A DNA stretch of 64,000 bases from a virus. Positions 1 to 7,539 of this stretch are shown here, piece by piece. The stretch is from positions 1 to 64,000 of the IMG/VR virus record IMGVR_UViG_3300005096_000137; one strand, written 5' to 3'. The position numbers and the translations under genes were made by a program. The notes beneath the pieces were generated by a model. The model ran no database searches. It was not told where the DNA came from and saw only the letters and a program-made list of their open reading frames with translations. Position 1 is the stretch's first letter. Each line of letters begins with the position of its first letter.

Positions 1-938
1 GTGATGTCGACATTGCCACGGAACTTGAGAATGGTGACACACTTGATGGTGTCACACTCGCCACCGGTGACCGGGTGTTGCTTAAAGATCAAGTAGCCCC
101 CGCCACAGATGAAGTTCAAACTATCGAACAGTCTCCGTTGGGTTCCACCGGAGGCACATGGACTCTCGAACTCCATCTTAATGGACTCTCGCAAATTGAT
201 GTTTCGGGTCTCGCTTTTAATGCGTCAGTGGTGGCCCTCGAAGGCGCCATTGATACTGCCTGTAATGGTGTAGTGCCAGGGTGGACCAACGGGGACATTA
301 CTGTCTCGGGTACAAATGCCAATGCCTCTGGAGGTTTGACGCTAACATTTGATGGTACCAGTGTAGCTGGTGCCAACCATGGTGAGGTTACGGCAACAGG
401 TTTTGGAAGTGGTGGATCTATCTCAGGAGCGGGCTTCCCGTATACCTTTGTACCGACCACCGACGTTGAAGGTTCGACTGCAAATTCAATCGGAAACGGT
501 GTTTACATTGTTCAAGCCACCGGAGCTGCTGTTCGAGCTACCGACTGGGCAGCAGCCGCATCCGCCGCCAACTACGCCCTCTTCGTTGAAGAAGGTACCT
601 GCGGCGATCAGGCTTACACTGTTACGAATGATGTTCCAGATGATGTCATTGCAACTGACAGTCTTGTCTTCAGCCAGTTCGCTGGCTCTGGTCAAATTCC
701 ACCGGCTCACATCTATGGTGAAGCTCCAACGGTGACTAATGGTGTTGCATTTGTAACACTAGCAACTGTCCCAATGACAGGCGGAACTGAACGAGTGTAC
801 CTCAATGGTATTCTCCAAGTTGCAGGTGGTTCAAACGATTACACGCTTGTGGACACAACGGGTGTCATCACTTTCACGTTCAATCTGAAGAGCAACCCTG
901 GTCAACTTGACATCGTTGTAGTCGATTACGACAACTAA
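1..938 (+). CDS. Tail-fibre-like structural protein, 5' end outside window
   Basis: The reading frame is open from base 3, so the gene starts before the window; about 311 residues are visible. It begins inside a fibre-type motif (ATGDRVLLKDQ) usual in phage tail and appendage proteins. The normal continuation, NGVYIV followed by AVRATDW, appears only near base 495, because an Ig-like module of about 125 residues (EVQ start, TFDG core) is inserted between the two halves. The C-terminal part is a beta-rich domain ending VVVDYDN. It probably forms a virion appendage or tail decoration; the exact position is not known. Confidence 0.75.
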   Translation, partial: DVDIATELENGDTLDGVTLATGDRVLLKDQVAPATDEVQTIEQSPLGSTGGTWTLELHLNGLSQIDVSGLAFNASVVALEGAIDTACNGVVPGWTNGDITVSGTNANASGGLTLTFDGTSVAGANHGEVTATGFGSGGSISGAGFPYTFVPTTDVEGSTANSIGNGVYIVQATGAAVRATDWAAAASAANYALFVEEGTCGDQAYTVTNDVPDDVIATDSLVFSQFAGSGQIPPAHIYGEAPTVTNGVAFVTLATVPMTGGTERVYLNGILQVAGGSNDYTLVDTTGVITFTFNLKSNPGQLDIVVVDYDN

Positions 939-1000
939 ACGACTTTTGGATGAGGGTAGAAATACCCTCATCCCATTTAATACAATACAAAGGTGAACAC

Positions 1001-1576
1001 ATGCCACGAACCCAAATCACTGGCGAGCAGGTCCTCGACGGTGACATTCAACGGGTAGACATGGACATTATTACCCCAGGGCAAGCGATGATCAGGAAGG
1101 TCATCGCGGGCGCAGGGATGGTCATCCTGAACTCTACGGGAGTTGACGAAGGCACAGGTGACGTGACTTTGGGTGCAGTTGTGAACCCCACCATTTCCTC
1201 ATCCGTTCAGGCATTGTCCACCAAGGGTGTCCCAGGTGGTGGGTTCCTGATGCTATCCCATAGTGGTGTGATACCCTACAGCAAAGTCCCTTTGGTGGTG
1301 TTTTCCCCCATCATTTTAGATAGTATCTCCATCTCCGTAGGCAGTCCAGACCTCACGAGGAGTTTTAACATCAATCTCTATAGTGATCCGGACACTGTAC
1401 CCCTATTTGATCAGACACTATTGGTGTTACCAGCAGGTCAGACTATAACTGAAGTGTCGAACTCAAATATACCAATTGCCCCAGGTAAGTATGGTATTGC
1501 ACTCGAACGTGTTGGTTCTTTGGGGTCCTCCACTTTCAAGGATGTCGTCGTGAACGCTATCATAAGGACAAACTAA
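1001..1576 (+). CDS. Tail-associated structural protein, paralogue family A member 1
   Basis: 191 residues. I chose the ATG at 1001 because AAAGGTG lies 5 to 11 bases upstream; an ATG at 950 in the same frame has no such site. The N-terminus (RTQITGEQVLDGDIQR, then TPGQAMIRKVIAGAG) is a motif common in phage fibre and tail proteins. The C-terminal 90 residues match the ends of the next three proteins: a beta-rich block finishing in G-x-YG-x-x-L-x-R and S-x-F. It overlaps the next start in TAATG, so translation is probably coupled. The function beyond a virion part is unknown. Confidence 0.7.
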   Translation: MPRTQITGEQVLDGDIQRVDMDIITPGQAMIRKVIAGAGMVILNSTGVDEGTGDVTLGAVVNPTISSSVQALSTKGVPGGGFLMLSHSGVIPYSKVPLVVFSPIILDSISISVGSPDLTRSFNINLYSDPDTVPLFDQTLLVLPAGQTITEVSNSNIPIAPGKYGIALERVGSLGSSTFKDVVVNAIIRTN

Positions 1577-2244
1577 TGGCGACCATCCGTGGCACCTTAG
1601 AGAATATCACAAGCCCGCCTACCGACGTGTTTATCTTTGGACTAGGATGGAAGCTCCCAGCCGGTTATACAGAGTCGATCATCGCTGACGTCGCAGTGCT
1701 TCAAGACCTATACCAGGCTGAAGACGAACTCGAAGCCCTAATGGCTGCGTCTAAGATTGAAATCCGAAATTCAGCAGGGACCCTTGTTATTCCCGGAGGA
1801 GTCTATGCTTGGCTCAATGATTCCAGTTCCTCCGGAATCATTTCTCCAACACACATTGTCTCCTTCCACATTAGCAACTGCATCACATCTCAGGGAGAAC
1901 GCTGGTTCCAATGGGTTCCTAACATAACACACCTCGAAGTACCATGGCCTATCAATTCTCAATTCACAATCCTACGTGTTGCACTTGGTGTTGACAAAAT
2001 TGATTCCAGTAATACTTATGGTATTCATATGTATTCAAATACAGACCTGTTTACCCCTGTATTTGAGACTGGTGTGGTTCTACCACTAAACTCCAAGTCA
2101 TCTGGTAAGGATTTTCCCTTTGCTCCAACCCCTCAACAATTTCCTGGGGGTGACTACTTGTTCTCATGCTACCGTGTGAGTGGTTCAGGCAGATCAGACT
2201 TTGACAAGGTAATGCTGACCATATACTACCTGAGGCAAGAATAA
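1576..2244 (+). CDS. Structural protein, paralogue family A member 2
   Basis: 222 residues. The N-terminal domain starts RGTLENI and carries LEALM, then I-x-I-x-N and PGGVYAWLN. This pattern recurs in the next two genes (LEALL, GGVKDWLD; LKVLV, GGLQEWIN). The C-terminal domain is the shared beta block ending in S-x-FDKVMLTI. The start overlaps the previous stop in TAATG. It is probably a minor virion protein of the same complex as its neighbours; no enzyme motif is seen. Confidence 0.65.
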   Translation: MATIRGTLENITSPPTDVFIFGLGWKLPAGYTESIIADVAVLQDLYQAEDELEALMAASKIEIRNSAGTLVIPGGVYAWLNDSSSSGIISPTHIVSFHISNCITSQGERWFQWVPNITHLEVPWPINSQFTILRVALGVDKIDSSNTYGIHMYSNTDLFTPVFETGVVLPLNSKSSGKDFPFAPTPQQFPGGDYLFSCYRVSGSGRSDFDKVMLTIYYLRQE

Positions 2245-2963
2245 TGGCAATCTATGGTACGCTCAAGAATATCTCAGGGAGTCCCCTCCTACTCCCTGAA
2301 TGGTCAATTAAACTTGCCGACCAAGAAGTGGTTGACATTGATACTGACGCTTGGGACAACGCCACACTAGTCCGGTCTCAACCAACCTTAGAAGCATTGT
2401 TACTATCTGTTGATATTGAAATTACACAGAATGGTACAGCTATCACCCTGGGTGGGGTCAAAGATTGGTTGGATGTCAATATCCACACACCTCCTGGTAA
2501 TGGAGGTGGTTCGGGAAATGGTCTCATAAAGTACTCTTCGTACATTAAATTCAATGGATCCAAGCATCTCAAGTTCTTTGAGCATCCCCGCGAGTTAAGC
2601 CACACTGATATTGGGCTGTATATCCCCTACCCGGCCACCATGACCCTAAGTGACTTAATCCTTGATGAATACAGTTATGAGGATGATGACGATGACGATG
2701 ATGACGATGATGACGAGGGCTATGGAGGTGTCGGAGATACTAACCAGTATGAGTGGGCACTCTATACCACCCCAACAACCAACCCTGTAGTTGTTCAGGG
2801 TTCCGAAGTCTCTTTCAGCCCAGTAGACGGGCGAGTGATCGTCACTCAACACACATTGACATTACCTGTGGGCGAATATGGGGTTGGGTTGAAGAGGACT
2901 CAAAAGAACACAGGTCAACATTTCAAACATATGGTTGCTAACTTTTGGATTACAATGCCATGA
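2244..2963 (+). CDS. Structural protein with poly-aspartate loop, family A member 3
   Basis: 239 residues with the same two-domain plan as its neighbours (YGTLKNI start, GGVKDWLD mid-point, VGEYGVGLKR near the end). Its C-terminal domain is broken by a run of eleven aspartates coded by alternating GAT and GAC, a likely surface loop and possible cation-binding site. Start and stop overlap the neighbouring genes (TAATG and ATGA). The function is unknown. Confidence 0.65.
   Translation: MAIYGTLKNISGSPLLLPEWSIKLADQEVVDIDTDAWDNATLVRSQPTLEALLLSVDIEITQNGTAITLGGVKDWLDVNIHTPPGNGGGSGNGLIKYSSYIKFNGSKHLKFFEHPRELSHTDIGLYIPYPATMTLSDLILDEYSYEDDDDDDDDDDDEGYGGVGDTNQYEWALYTTPTTNPVVVQGSEVSFSPVDGRVIVTQHTLTLPVGEYGVGLKRTQKNTGQHFKHMVANFWITMP
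2682..2714 (+). repeat. GAT/GAC trinucleotide tract coding 11 Asp
   Basis: A 33-base run of GAT and GAC codons inside the third family A gene. It lengthens a loop between two beta segments and looks like a slippage expansion. Confidence 0.9.
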
Positions 2964-3607
2964 GAGGCTCTTTAGAGAATATATCACTAGCACCCCTACT
3001 GGTCAGACCCTTGGGTATCATATTACCTGTAGGCGGGATCGAGTACATTGATGATTCCGCGACTATGGAGACATGGAGGGGTATTGTACCTAAGTTAAAG
3101 GTATTAGTTGGTGCAGGGAATTTAGATATCAAGGACCGAAATGGTGTGTCAATCACCTCCGGAGGTCTTCAAGAGTGGATTAACCTTGAGTGGGGTGTTG
3201 GAAATAGTTACCTATTGGAACTTACCTGTGGGCACATTGGTTCCAGCATCACTGAACCCTCTGTGTGGATGGATCACGAGGATGGGGGCAGTCACAAGAC
3301 CCTTGGATTCTTGGCCCCACAGAAACTCAAGGTGCGGACAGTACTCATTGTTGTCAATGCACCTGATGTCGCCAACCAGTGGTCCCTCAAGTTACACGCG
3401 GACCCCATGGGTTTATTCGGAGGACCTTACTACATAAACACCCCGGTGACGCTCGAACCCGGGTCCATGAGTGGTTCAGTTACGGACCTCTCGCTTATCC
3501 TCACTGCGGGTTACTACGGACTTACCCTGGACCGCACAACCGGCGAAGCCCCTTCAGCATTCACTGAAGCACGAGTCAAGATATTCGTCGAACCTCTCTA
3601 CTTCTAA
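2960..3607 (+). CDS. Structural protein, paralogue family A member 4
   Basis: 215 residues from the ATG at 2960, which overlaps the previous TGA as ATGA; an ATG at 2945 in the same frame is less likely. It starts RGSLENI, keeps the GGLQEWIN mid-point, and ends with the shared block (YYGLTLDR, then S-x-FTEARVKIFV). It completes a run of four tandem relatives between the fibre-like protein and the connector genes. It is probably a virion protein of unknown role. Confidence 0.65.
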   Translation: MRGSLENISLAPLLVRPLGIILPVGGIEYIDDSATMETWRGIVPKLKVLVGAGNLDIKDRNGVSITSGGLQEWINLEWGVGNSYLLELTCGHIGSSITEPSVWMDHEDGGSHKTLGFLAPQKLKVRTVLIVVNAPDVANQWSLKLHADPMGLFGGPYYINTPVTLEPGSMSGSVTDLSLILTAGYYGLTLDRTTGEAPSAFTEARVKIFVEPLYF

Positions 3608-3626
3608 AACCCCTCCGGAGAAACAT

Positions 3627-3932
3627 ATGGCCACGAATACCCAAGACCAACTGGTCTATATGGTTGATGGTAAACTGCGCCCACTTGGGTACCAACAAAA
3701 CAACTTGCTGAACACTGTCCAAGGGTTAAGCCCACCTCCAAATTCAAGAGTCTGCATAATCCAGGCAGCCACTCAAAACATACGTTGGCGGGACGATGGG
3801 ATTGACCCAACCGCCAACTCAGGTATGATACTGGCTGCTGGTCGTGACATGCTTTATACTGGGGACCTTGCCAAAATCCGATTCATCGAAGAAGCTGCAT
3901 CATCGGAACTCAACATTGCTTTCTATGCGTAA
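3627..3932 (+). CDS. Small structural protein
   Basis: 101 residues. The ATG at 3627 follows CGGAGAAA. The protein has a central WRDDG, a later GMILAAGRD and a C-terminal IRFIEEA. I recall similar short phage proteins with a WRDDG-G-x-x-LAAG pattern, thought to be small virion or neck proteins, but I cannot assign a role. It lies between family A and the head-tail connection genes. Confidence 0.65.
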   Translation: MATNTQDQLVYMVDGKLRPLGYQQNNLLNTVQGLSPPPNSRVCIIQAATQNIRWRDDGIDPTANSGMILAAGRDMLYTGDLAKIRFIEEAASSELNIAFYA

Positions 3933-3942
3933 AGGCTAATCA

Positions 3943-4452
3943 ATGCCAAATCCAAATCAGAACTTGAACCGACGAATTCAAAACATCCTGTACTCCTTGA
4001 AAAGGCAGTATGGAGGTAGTTTTGACTTCTACCGGCGTGGATCAGGGGGTAGTACGGATTACAAGACTGGAAAGGTGACGGTTGACAAGGAGGTCTACAA
4101 TGTCAACTATGGGATAATCCTCCCCGCCAAGGTTATCACGGATGTCACGCAGTCACTGTCTGTGATCTCGGCCAACAAGGCATTTGTCTATGGTGGGACA
4201 TTTGACAGCAGCACACGTATGTTTATCGTTGATCGGAGAGATATCCCTGAATTGGATTTGAAAGACTTTGAGGTTAATCCTGAAGACTGGATTGTGTACA
4301 AGAATCGCAAGTACGAAATCAAAGCATTCCAAGAGTTTGAGTTTGATACTGCTTGGGTGTTTACCGCCAAAGCAGTACTGGGAGATGCCCCTGAACAAAT
4401 CTACAAACTGGCTGCGGACAACCTAATACGCCCTGAACAATCCGCCAACTAA
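3943..4452 (+). CDS. Head-tail connector or neck-like protein
   Basis: 169 residues. It is placed just before the tail terminator-like gene and the tail tube, where siphophages carry head-closure or stopper proteins. The sequence is mixed alpha/beta (ILPAKVITDVTQS, FIVDRRDIP, VNPEDWIVYKNRKYEI). The WIVYKNRKYEI segment resembles the end of many head-tail joining proteins. The assignment rests on position and fold impression only. The frame stays open for 52 codons after the TAA; see the next entry. Confidence 0.55.
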   Translation: MPNPNQNLNRRIQNILYSLKRQYGGSFDFYRRGSGGSTDYKTGKVTVDKEVYNVNYGIILPAKVITDVTQSLSVISANKAFVYGGTFDSSTRMFIVDRRDIPELDLKDFEVNPEDWIVYKNRKYEIKAFQEFEFDTAWVFTAKAVLGDAPEQIYKLAADNLIRPEQSAN

Positions 4453-4611
4453 GATACAAAGAATCAACTAAGATACGAAATACGAGGCAGTGGACACCCA
4501 CTAGACTATCTCGTTAGTGTGTGGGGTACGGTTGCAGAAACATCCCCCGATGTACCTGCATTAGTGTTTGAAACAGGTGTAGCTATTAACGCCAACAATG
4601 GAGGTATATAA
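4453..4611 (+). other. In-frame open extension after a stop, or small gene without ATG
   Basis: Directly after the TAA at 4450 the same frame reads 52 more sense codons with protein-like content (RYEIRGSGHPLDY, PALVFETG) and ends in a TAA that overlaps the next ATG as TAATG. There is no ATG or TTG at its head; the only GTG (4519) is internal. A 12-base duplication (4446-4457 and 4465-4476) sits at the join. One added G in GATACAAAG would create ATG-ACA-AAG, so a lost or misread start codon, readthrough, or a rare start are all open. Confidence 0.4.
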
Positions 4612-5129
4612 TGACTGCACCTAATCCAAACTGGAGCCGGTGGATTATTTCATCTATCGCGGAGTACTACAGTGTAAACGTCACGACCCCACTTGGTCTG
4701 CCCCTTCTCGTCGCTGGGATAGATGACCGGGACGCTGCTTTTGAGCAATCGCCCGACCGTGCGGAAGTGCGTGTCAATGGACCTTTTACTACTGAACAGA
4801 GTAAAGGCTATTGGTACATCCAAGTTGACATCAACATTCTAATCTCGTCGAACATGGGTGGGGAAGTCAAACATCGTTACACACTGGAAAATAACACTGG
4901 GAAGTTCCATGAATATGCAGACACCTGCATCCCCATATTCAGGTATGGTGATCCCACTCAGACTCCCGAGAATGATGGCACGCAGCTTGGCTATCTGTCG
5001 CCAAAGACGGGGAAGAATGACAGCGTACGAAGCCTCTACTTTGGGCAGATGAATTCGGTTGACCGAATTCGCCAGTCTCAAATTGATGCTAAGTATATCA
5101 TGTACGTATGTACCTCACTAAACAACTAA
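4611..5129 (+). CDS. Tail terminator or tail-completion-like protein
   Basis: 172 residues, with a start coupled to the upstream frame by TAATG and GGAGGT just before it. Features include PDRAEVRVNGPF, then a beta hairpin (YWYIQVDINILIS) and a long C-terminal beta segment. Its place right before the tail tube gene and its size fit tail-terminator proteins that cap the tube, but sequence alone does not prove this. Confidence 0.5.
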   Translation: MTAPNPNWSRWIISSIAEYYSVNVTTPLGLPLLVAGIDDRDAAFEQSPDRAEVRVNGPFTTEQSKGYWYIQVDINILISSNMGGEVKHRYTLENNTGKFHEYADTCIPIFRYGDPTQTPENDGTQLGYLSPKTGKNDSVRSLYFGQMNSVDRIRQSQIDAKYIMYVCTSLNN

Positions 5130-5135
5130 CCCATT

Positions 5136-6263
5136 TTGGGAGATAGTACTATCGCCAGGATCGAACTTCGGGACGCGACCATCACAATCAAAGATGGTCT
5201 TTCGGGGACAGGTCTCATCAATGAGGCCACCCCCGGCGCAACCGACACTGATGTTAACATTGACGCAGTCTCTGTTAACCGACCAAACACGTTGAAAGTA
5301 CCTGTAGGTGCCCGCTTCACAGTGGGCACTGCTGGGAACACAACGAAATACACCGTCACTGCCCGGGCACTTAGTGTCGGGATTGACGAAGTTCAAACAA
5401 TCACGGGGACGGGTGCAACGACGGGTGGTGTTGACATCACCTTAACCATTGCACCAAACCCTGCCTTACCCTCGGCAACACCTATTGTTGTTGGACCAAT
5501 CACAGTTACCTTTGATGCAGCATCAGCGGCAATCCAAACGGCAATTGATAATGCCGTAGGCGCATTACTCAACACGTATGTCGCGGGTGACATTACGGTA
5601 GCTGGTGGTGCCCTGAATACTTCACCTGTGACTCTTACCTATGATGGCAATAGTGTTACGAAAGCCAACCATAGTATACTTACTGTCGGAAGTGGTGGTT
5701 ATGATGGTACCGTTTCTGGTATTGACACCACTGAAGGTGAGTTTGCTGACCAAGTCATGAACATCACATTCTCGCCAGCTTGGGGAACCCCCACGCCAGT
5801 CGATGATGATGTCATCACCTTCCTACCCATCGAAGTCGAAGTGAAGATTGGTGATGGTAATCTAACCTACACCGAGAATGTCGAACTCGAATATGAGTTG
5901 GACCGGGGTGTCTTGGACTCCGTGAAGAAGGGTGATGAACAACCTCTCGAAGTCACAATTGACTTCATCTATGAGTTTGTCACCACGGGCACCGGCGAAG
6001 CTATCACACCTGTGGATGCCCTCAAGGGTATTCGGGGTGCGGCTGAATTCACCAGTTCGTCAACAGACGCTTGTGAACCTTTTGCTGTGGACCTTGAAAT
6101 TAACCATGATCCAGGAACCTGTGGTGGTTTGGTTGAAACCGAACTCACACTGTTCCCTGATTTCCGGTATGACTCACTTGAGTTTGACCTGGATGAAGCA
6201 GCTATTTCGACAACAGGACGTTGTAATGCAACTGAGCCAACCATCACGCGGGTTAGTCCCTAG
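5136..6263 (+). CDS. Major tail tube protein with inserted Ig-like module
   Basis: 375 residues from TTG 5136. The real start may be the ATC at 5151: GGGAGA lies 7 bases before it and the protein would then begin ARIELRDATITIKDG, which matches how this tail-tube family begins. The tube fold is split in two. Residues 1-80 and 207-375 (GDGNLTYTENVELEYELDRG, DALKGIRGAAEF, LPDFRYDSL-type LFPDFRYDSLEFD, TGRCNA) are the tube; residues about 84-206 are an inserted module with EVQTI start and TTEGE end. It sits between terminator and chaperones, as expected for the tube protein. Confidence 0.8.
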   Translation: MGDSTIARIELRDATITIKDGLSGTGLINEATPGATDTDVNIDAVSVNRPNTLKVPVGARFTVGTAGNTTKYTVTARALSVGIDEVQTITGTGATTGGVDITLTIAPNPALPSATPIVVGPITVTFDAASAAIQTAIDNAVGALLNTYVAGDITVAGGALNTSPVTLTYDGNSVTKANHSILTVGSGGYDGTVSGIDTTEGEFADQVMNITFSPAWGTPTPVDDDVITFLPIEVEVKIGDGNLTYTENVELEYELDRGVLDSVKKGDEQPLEVTIDFIYEFVTTGTGEAITPVDALKGIRGAAEFTSSSTDACEPFAVDLEINHDPGTCGGLVETELTLFPDFRYDSLEFDLDEAAISTTGRCNATEPTITRVSP

Positions 6264-6341
6264 TAAGTTTGACTCAACAGTTTTCATGGTGGGTCGGAAG
6301 GATCTGACCCACCACTTTTAACAACAATGGGAGATTATGTT

Positions 6342-6875
6342 ATGCCTATCAAAATTGCAGGCAAAGAGGTGACAAAAGTCACACACGAAGATGTTCTGGT
6401 ACTGCCCCGAGGCGAGGAGGCAATTGCTCTCCGTGCTAAAGCCATCCAGGACTTTGATGAGTTCAGTAAGATTTGCCCTGACCCGAAAGCGCCTGGGAAG
6501 CTTACAAAGAACGGATGGGCACTCGACGAGACTGACCCAACCTACAAGGGCAGTCTTGAAAAGCACAACGAACGGCGAATTGGCTGGATGGTTGTGCGGT
6601 CTCTTCAGGAGATTGATTGGGACAAAGTTGATGCAGAGAAGCCCAAGACCTGGGAACTCTGGAAAGACGACTTTCTGGATTCTGGTTTTACGACCATTGA
6701 ATGCAACCTGGTACTTGACCTGGTCATTTCGGTCAATGGTCTTAATGAGGCGAAACTCAAGGAGGCGCGCGAGTCTTTTATACGTGGTCAGGAAGCAGAA
6801 GCAAAGCGATTAGCTTCCCTGACTACCGAACAGGAGAATACGCCGTCTGGCAAGCATGTGAACGTCTCGGCATAA
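6342..6875 (+). CDS. Tail assembly chaperone, short (G-type) product
   Basis: 177 residues from the ATG at 6342, chosen because GGGAGA ends 7 bases upstream. It lies between the tail tube and tape-measure genes, the conserved place for the chaperone that coats the tape measure during assembly. The fold is helical (ALRAKAIQDFDEF, WMVVRSLQEIDWDKV, LVLDLVISVNGLNEAKL). The last part is hydrophilic. A -1 frame continues the gene as a second chaperone domain. Confidence 0.8.
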   Translation: MPIKIAGKEVTKVTHEDVLVLPRGEEAIALRAKAIQDFDEFSKICPDPKAPGKLTKNGWALDETDPTYKGSLEKHNERRIGWMVVRSLQEIDWDKVDAEKPKTWELWKDDFLDSGFTTIECNLVLDLVISVNGLNEAKLKEARESFIRGQEAEAKRLASLTTEQENTPSGKHVNVSA

Positions 6876-7027
6876 CCCCGCCGGGTCTTTGGGCATCAGG
6901 TCGGGTCAACTGGGATGACCTGGGTGCCTTCCAACAAGCGAAGGTACTTGCTTACCATCAAATCGCTGAGTATGACGAACGTGAACTCCAGATAGCAATG
7001 GCTGGAGGGGTATCTAAGGGGAAGTAA
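6749..7027 (+). CDS. Tail assembly chaperone -1 frame extension (GT-type product)
   Basis: The -1 frame is open from 6749 to the TAA at 7025-7027 and has no ATG, GTG or TTG suited to begin it. It encodes EYAVWQACERLGITPPG followed by a W-DDLG and a LAYHQIAEYDERE helix, a pattern typical of the T half of siphophage chaperones. It is therefore most likely reached by a programmed -1 shift near the end of the first frame. No perfect heptamer was found; AGCAAAG near 6801 and the CAGGAGAAT near 6831 are weak candidates. Its stop overlaps the next ATG. Confidence 0.75.
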   Translation, partial: GETQGGARVFYTWSGSRSKAISFPDYRTGEYAVWQACERLGITPPGLWASGRVNWDDLGAFQQAKVLAYHQIAEYDERELQIAMAGGVSKGK

Positions 7028-7539
7028 TGAAATTCACAGCAACATTCAATCTTCCCACAGAGTCCCCTGCAAAATGGAAAAAGCAGGTTGCCCTCAAGAT
7101 GCAAGATGCTCTAGAGCGGGGCGTCATTGCCTGGTTAAATGCTGCCACTGCTCCAGTCCCAGTCTGGAGTGGTGCATCATTAGCCACCTTCAAACCACTT
7201 GCAAGCCGTGTGAACTTTGCAATCTCAATTACACCAACCCCACTCGGGACTCGGCGTGGACAAGGACCTGGAGCTGGATCTTCTAAGAGCACGGGTAAGC
7301 TTCTCATCAACAAGAAGGCGGGTACCTACTTCGCTGAGTACTCTACCAGTCTGAAACACTTAATCTTCAACGAATTTAATAACGCCAACACGGGTGGTGA
7401 TCCATCTGTATGGGGACGTCTCCGAACCCCAGGTCCCTATAATTTCCAGATAGCTGGGGCAGCAGCCTTCCAAGCAGCAATGAGCAGCGTCCGCTTACCT
7501 TTACCTAAATTGACTTCCAAGAAGAGGATAACCATCTAA
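7027..7539 (+). CDS. Tail protein between chaperone and tape measure
   Basis: 170 residues. The start overlaps the chaperone stop as TAATG and its own stop overlaps the tape-measure start the same way. It has an amphipathic N-terminal helix (KWKKQVALKMQDALERG) and a Gly/Pro-rich middle, then a beta-rich end. Minor tail or tail-completion proteins are common here, but I do not recognise the family. Confidence 0.6.
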   Translation: MKFTATFNLPTESPAKWKKQVALKMQDALERGVIAWLNAATAPVPVWSGASLATFKPLASRVNFAISITPTPLGTRRGQGPGAGSSKSTGKLLINKKAGTYFAEYSTSLKHLIFNEFNNANTGGDPSVWGRLRTPGPYNFQIAGAAAFQAAMSSVRLPLPKLTSKKRITI

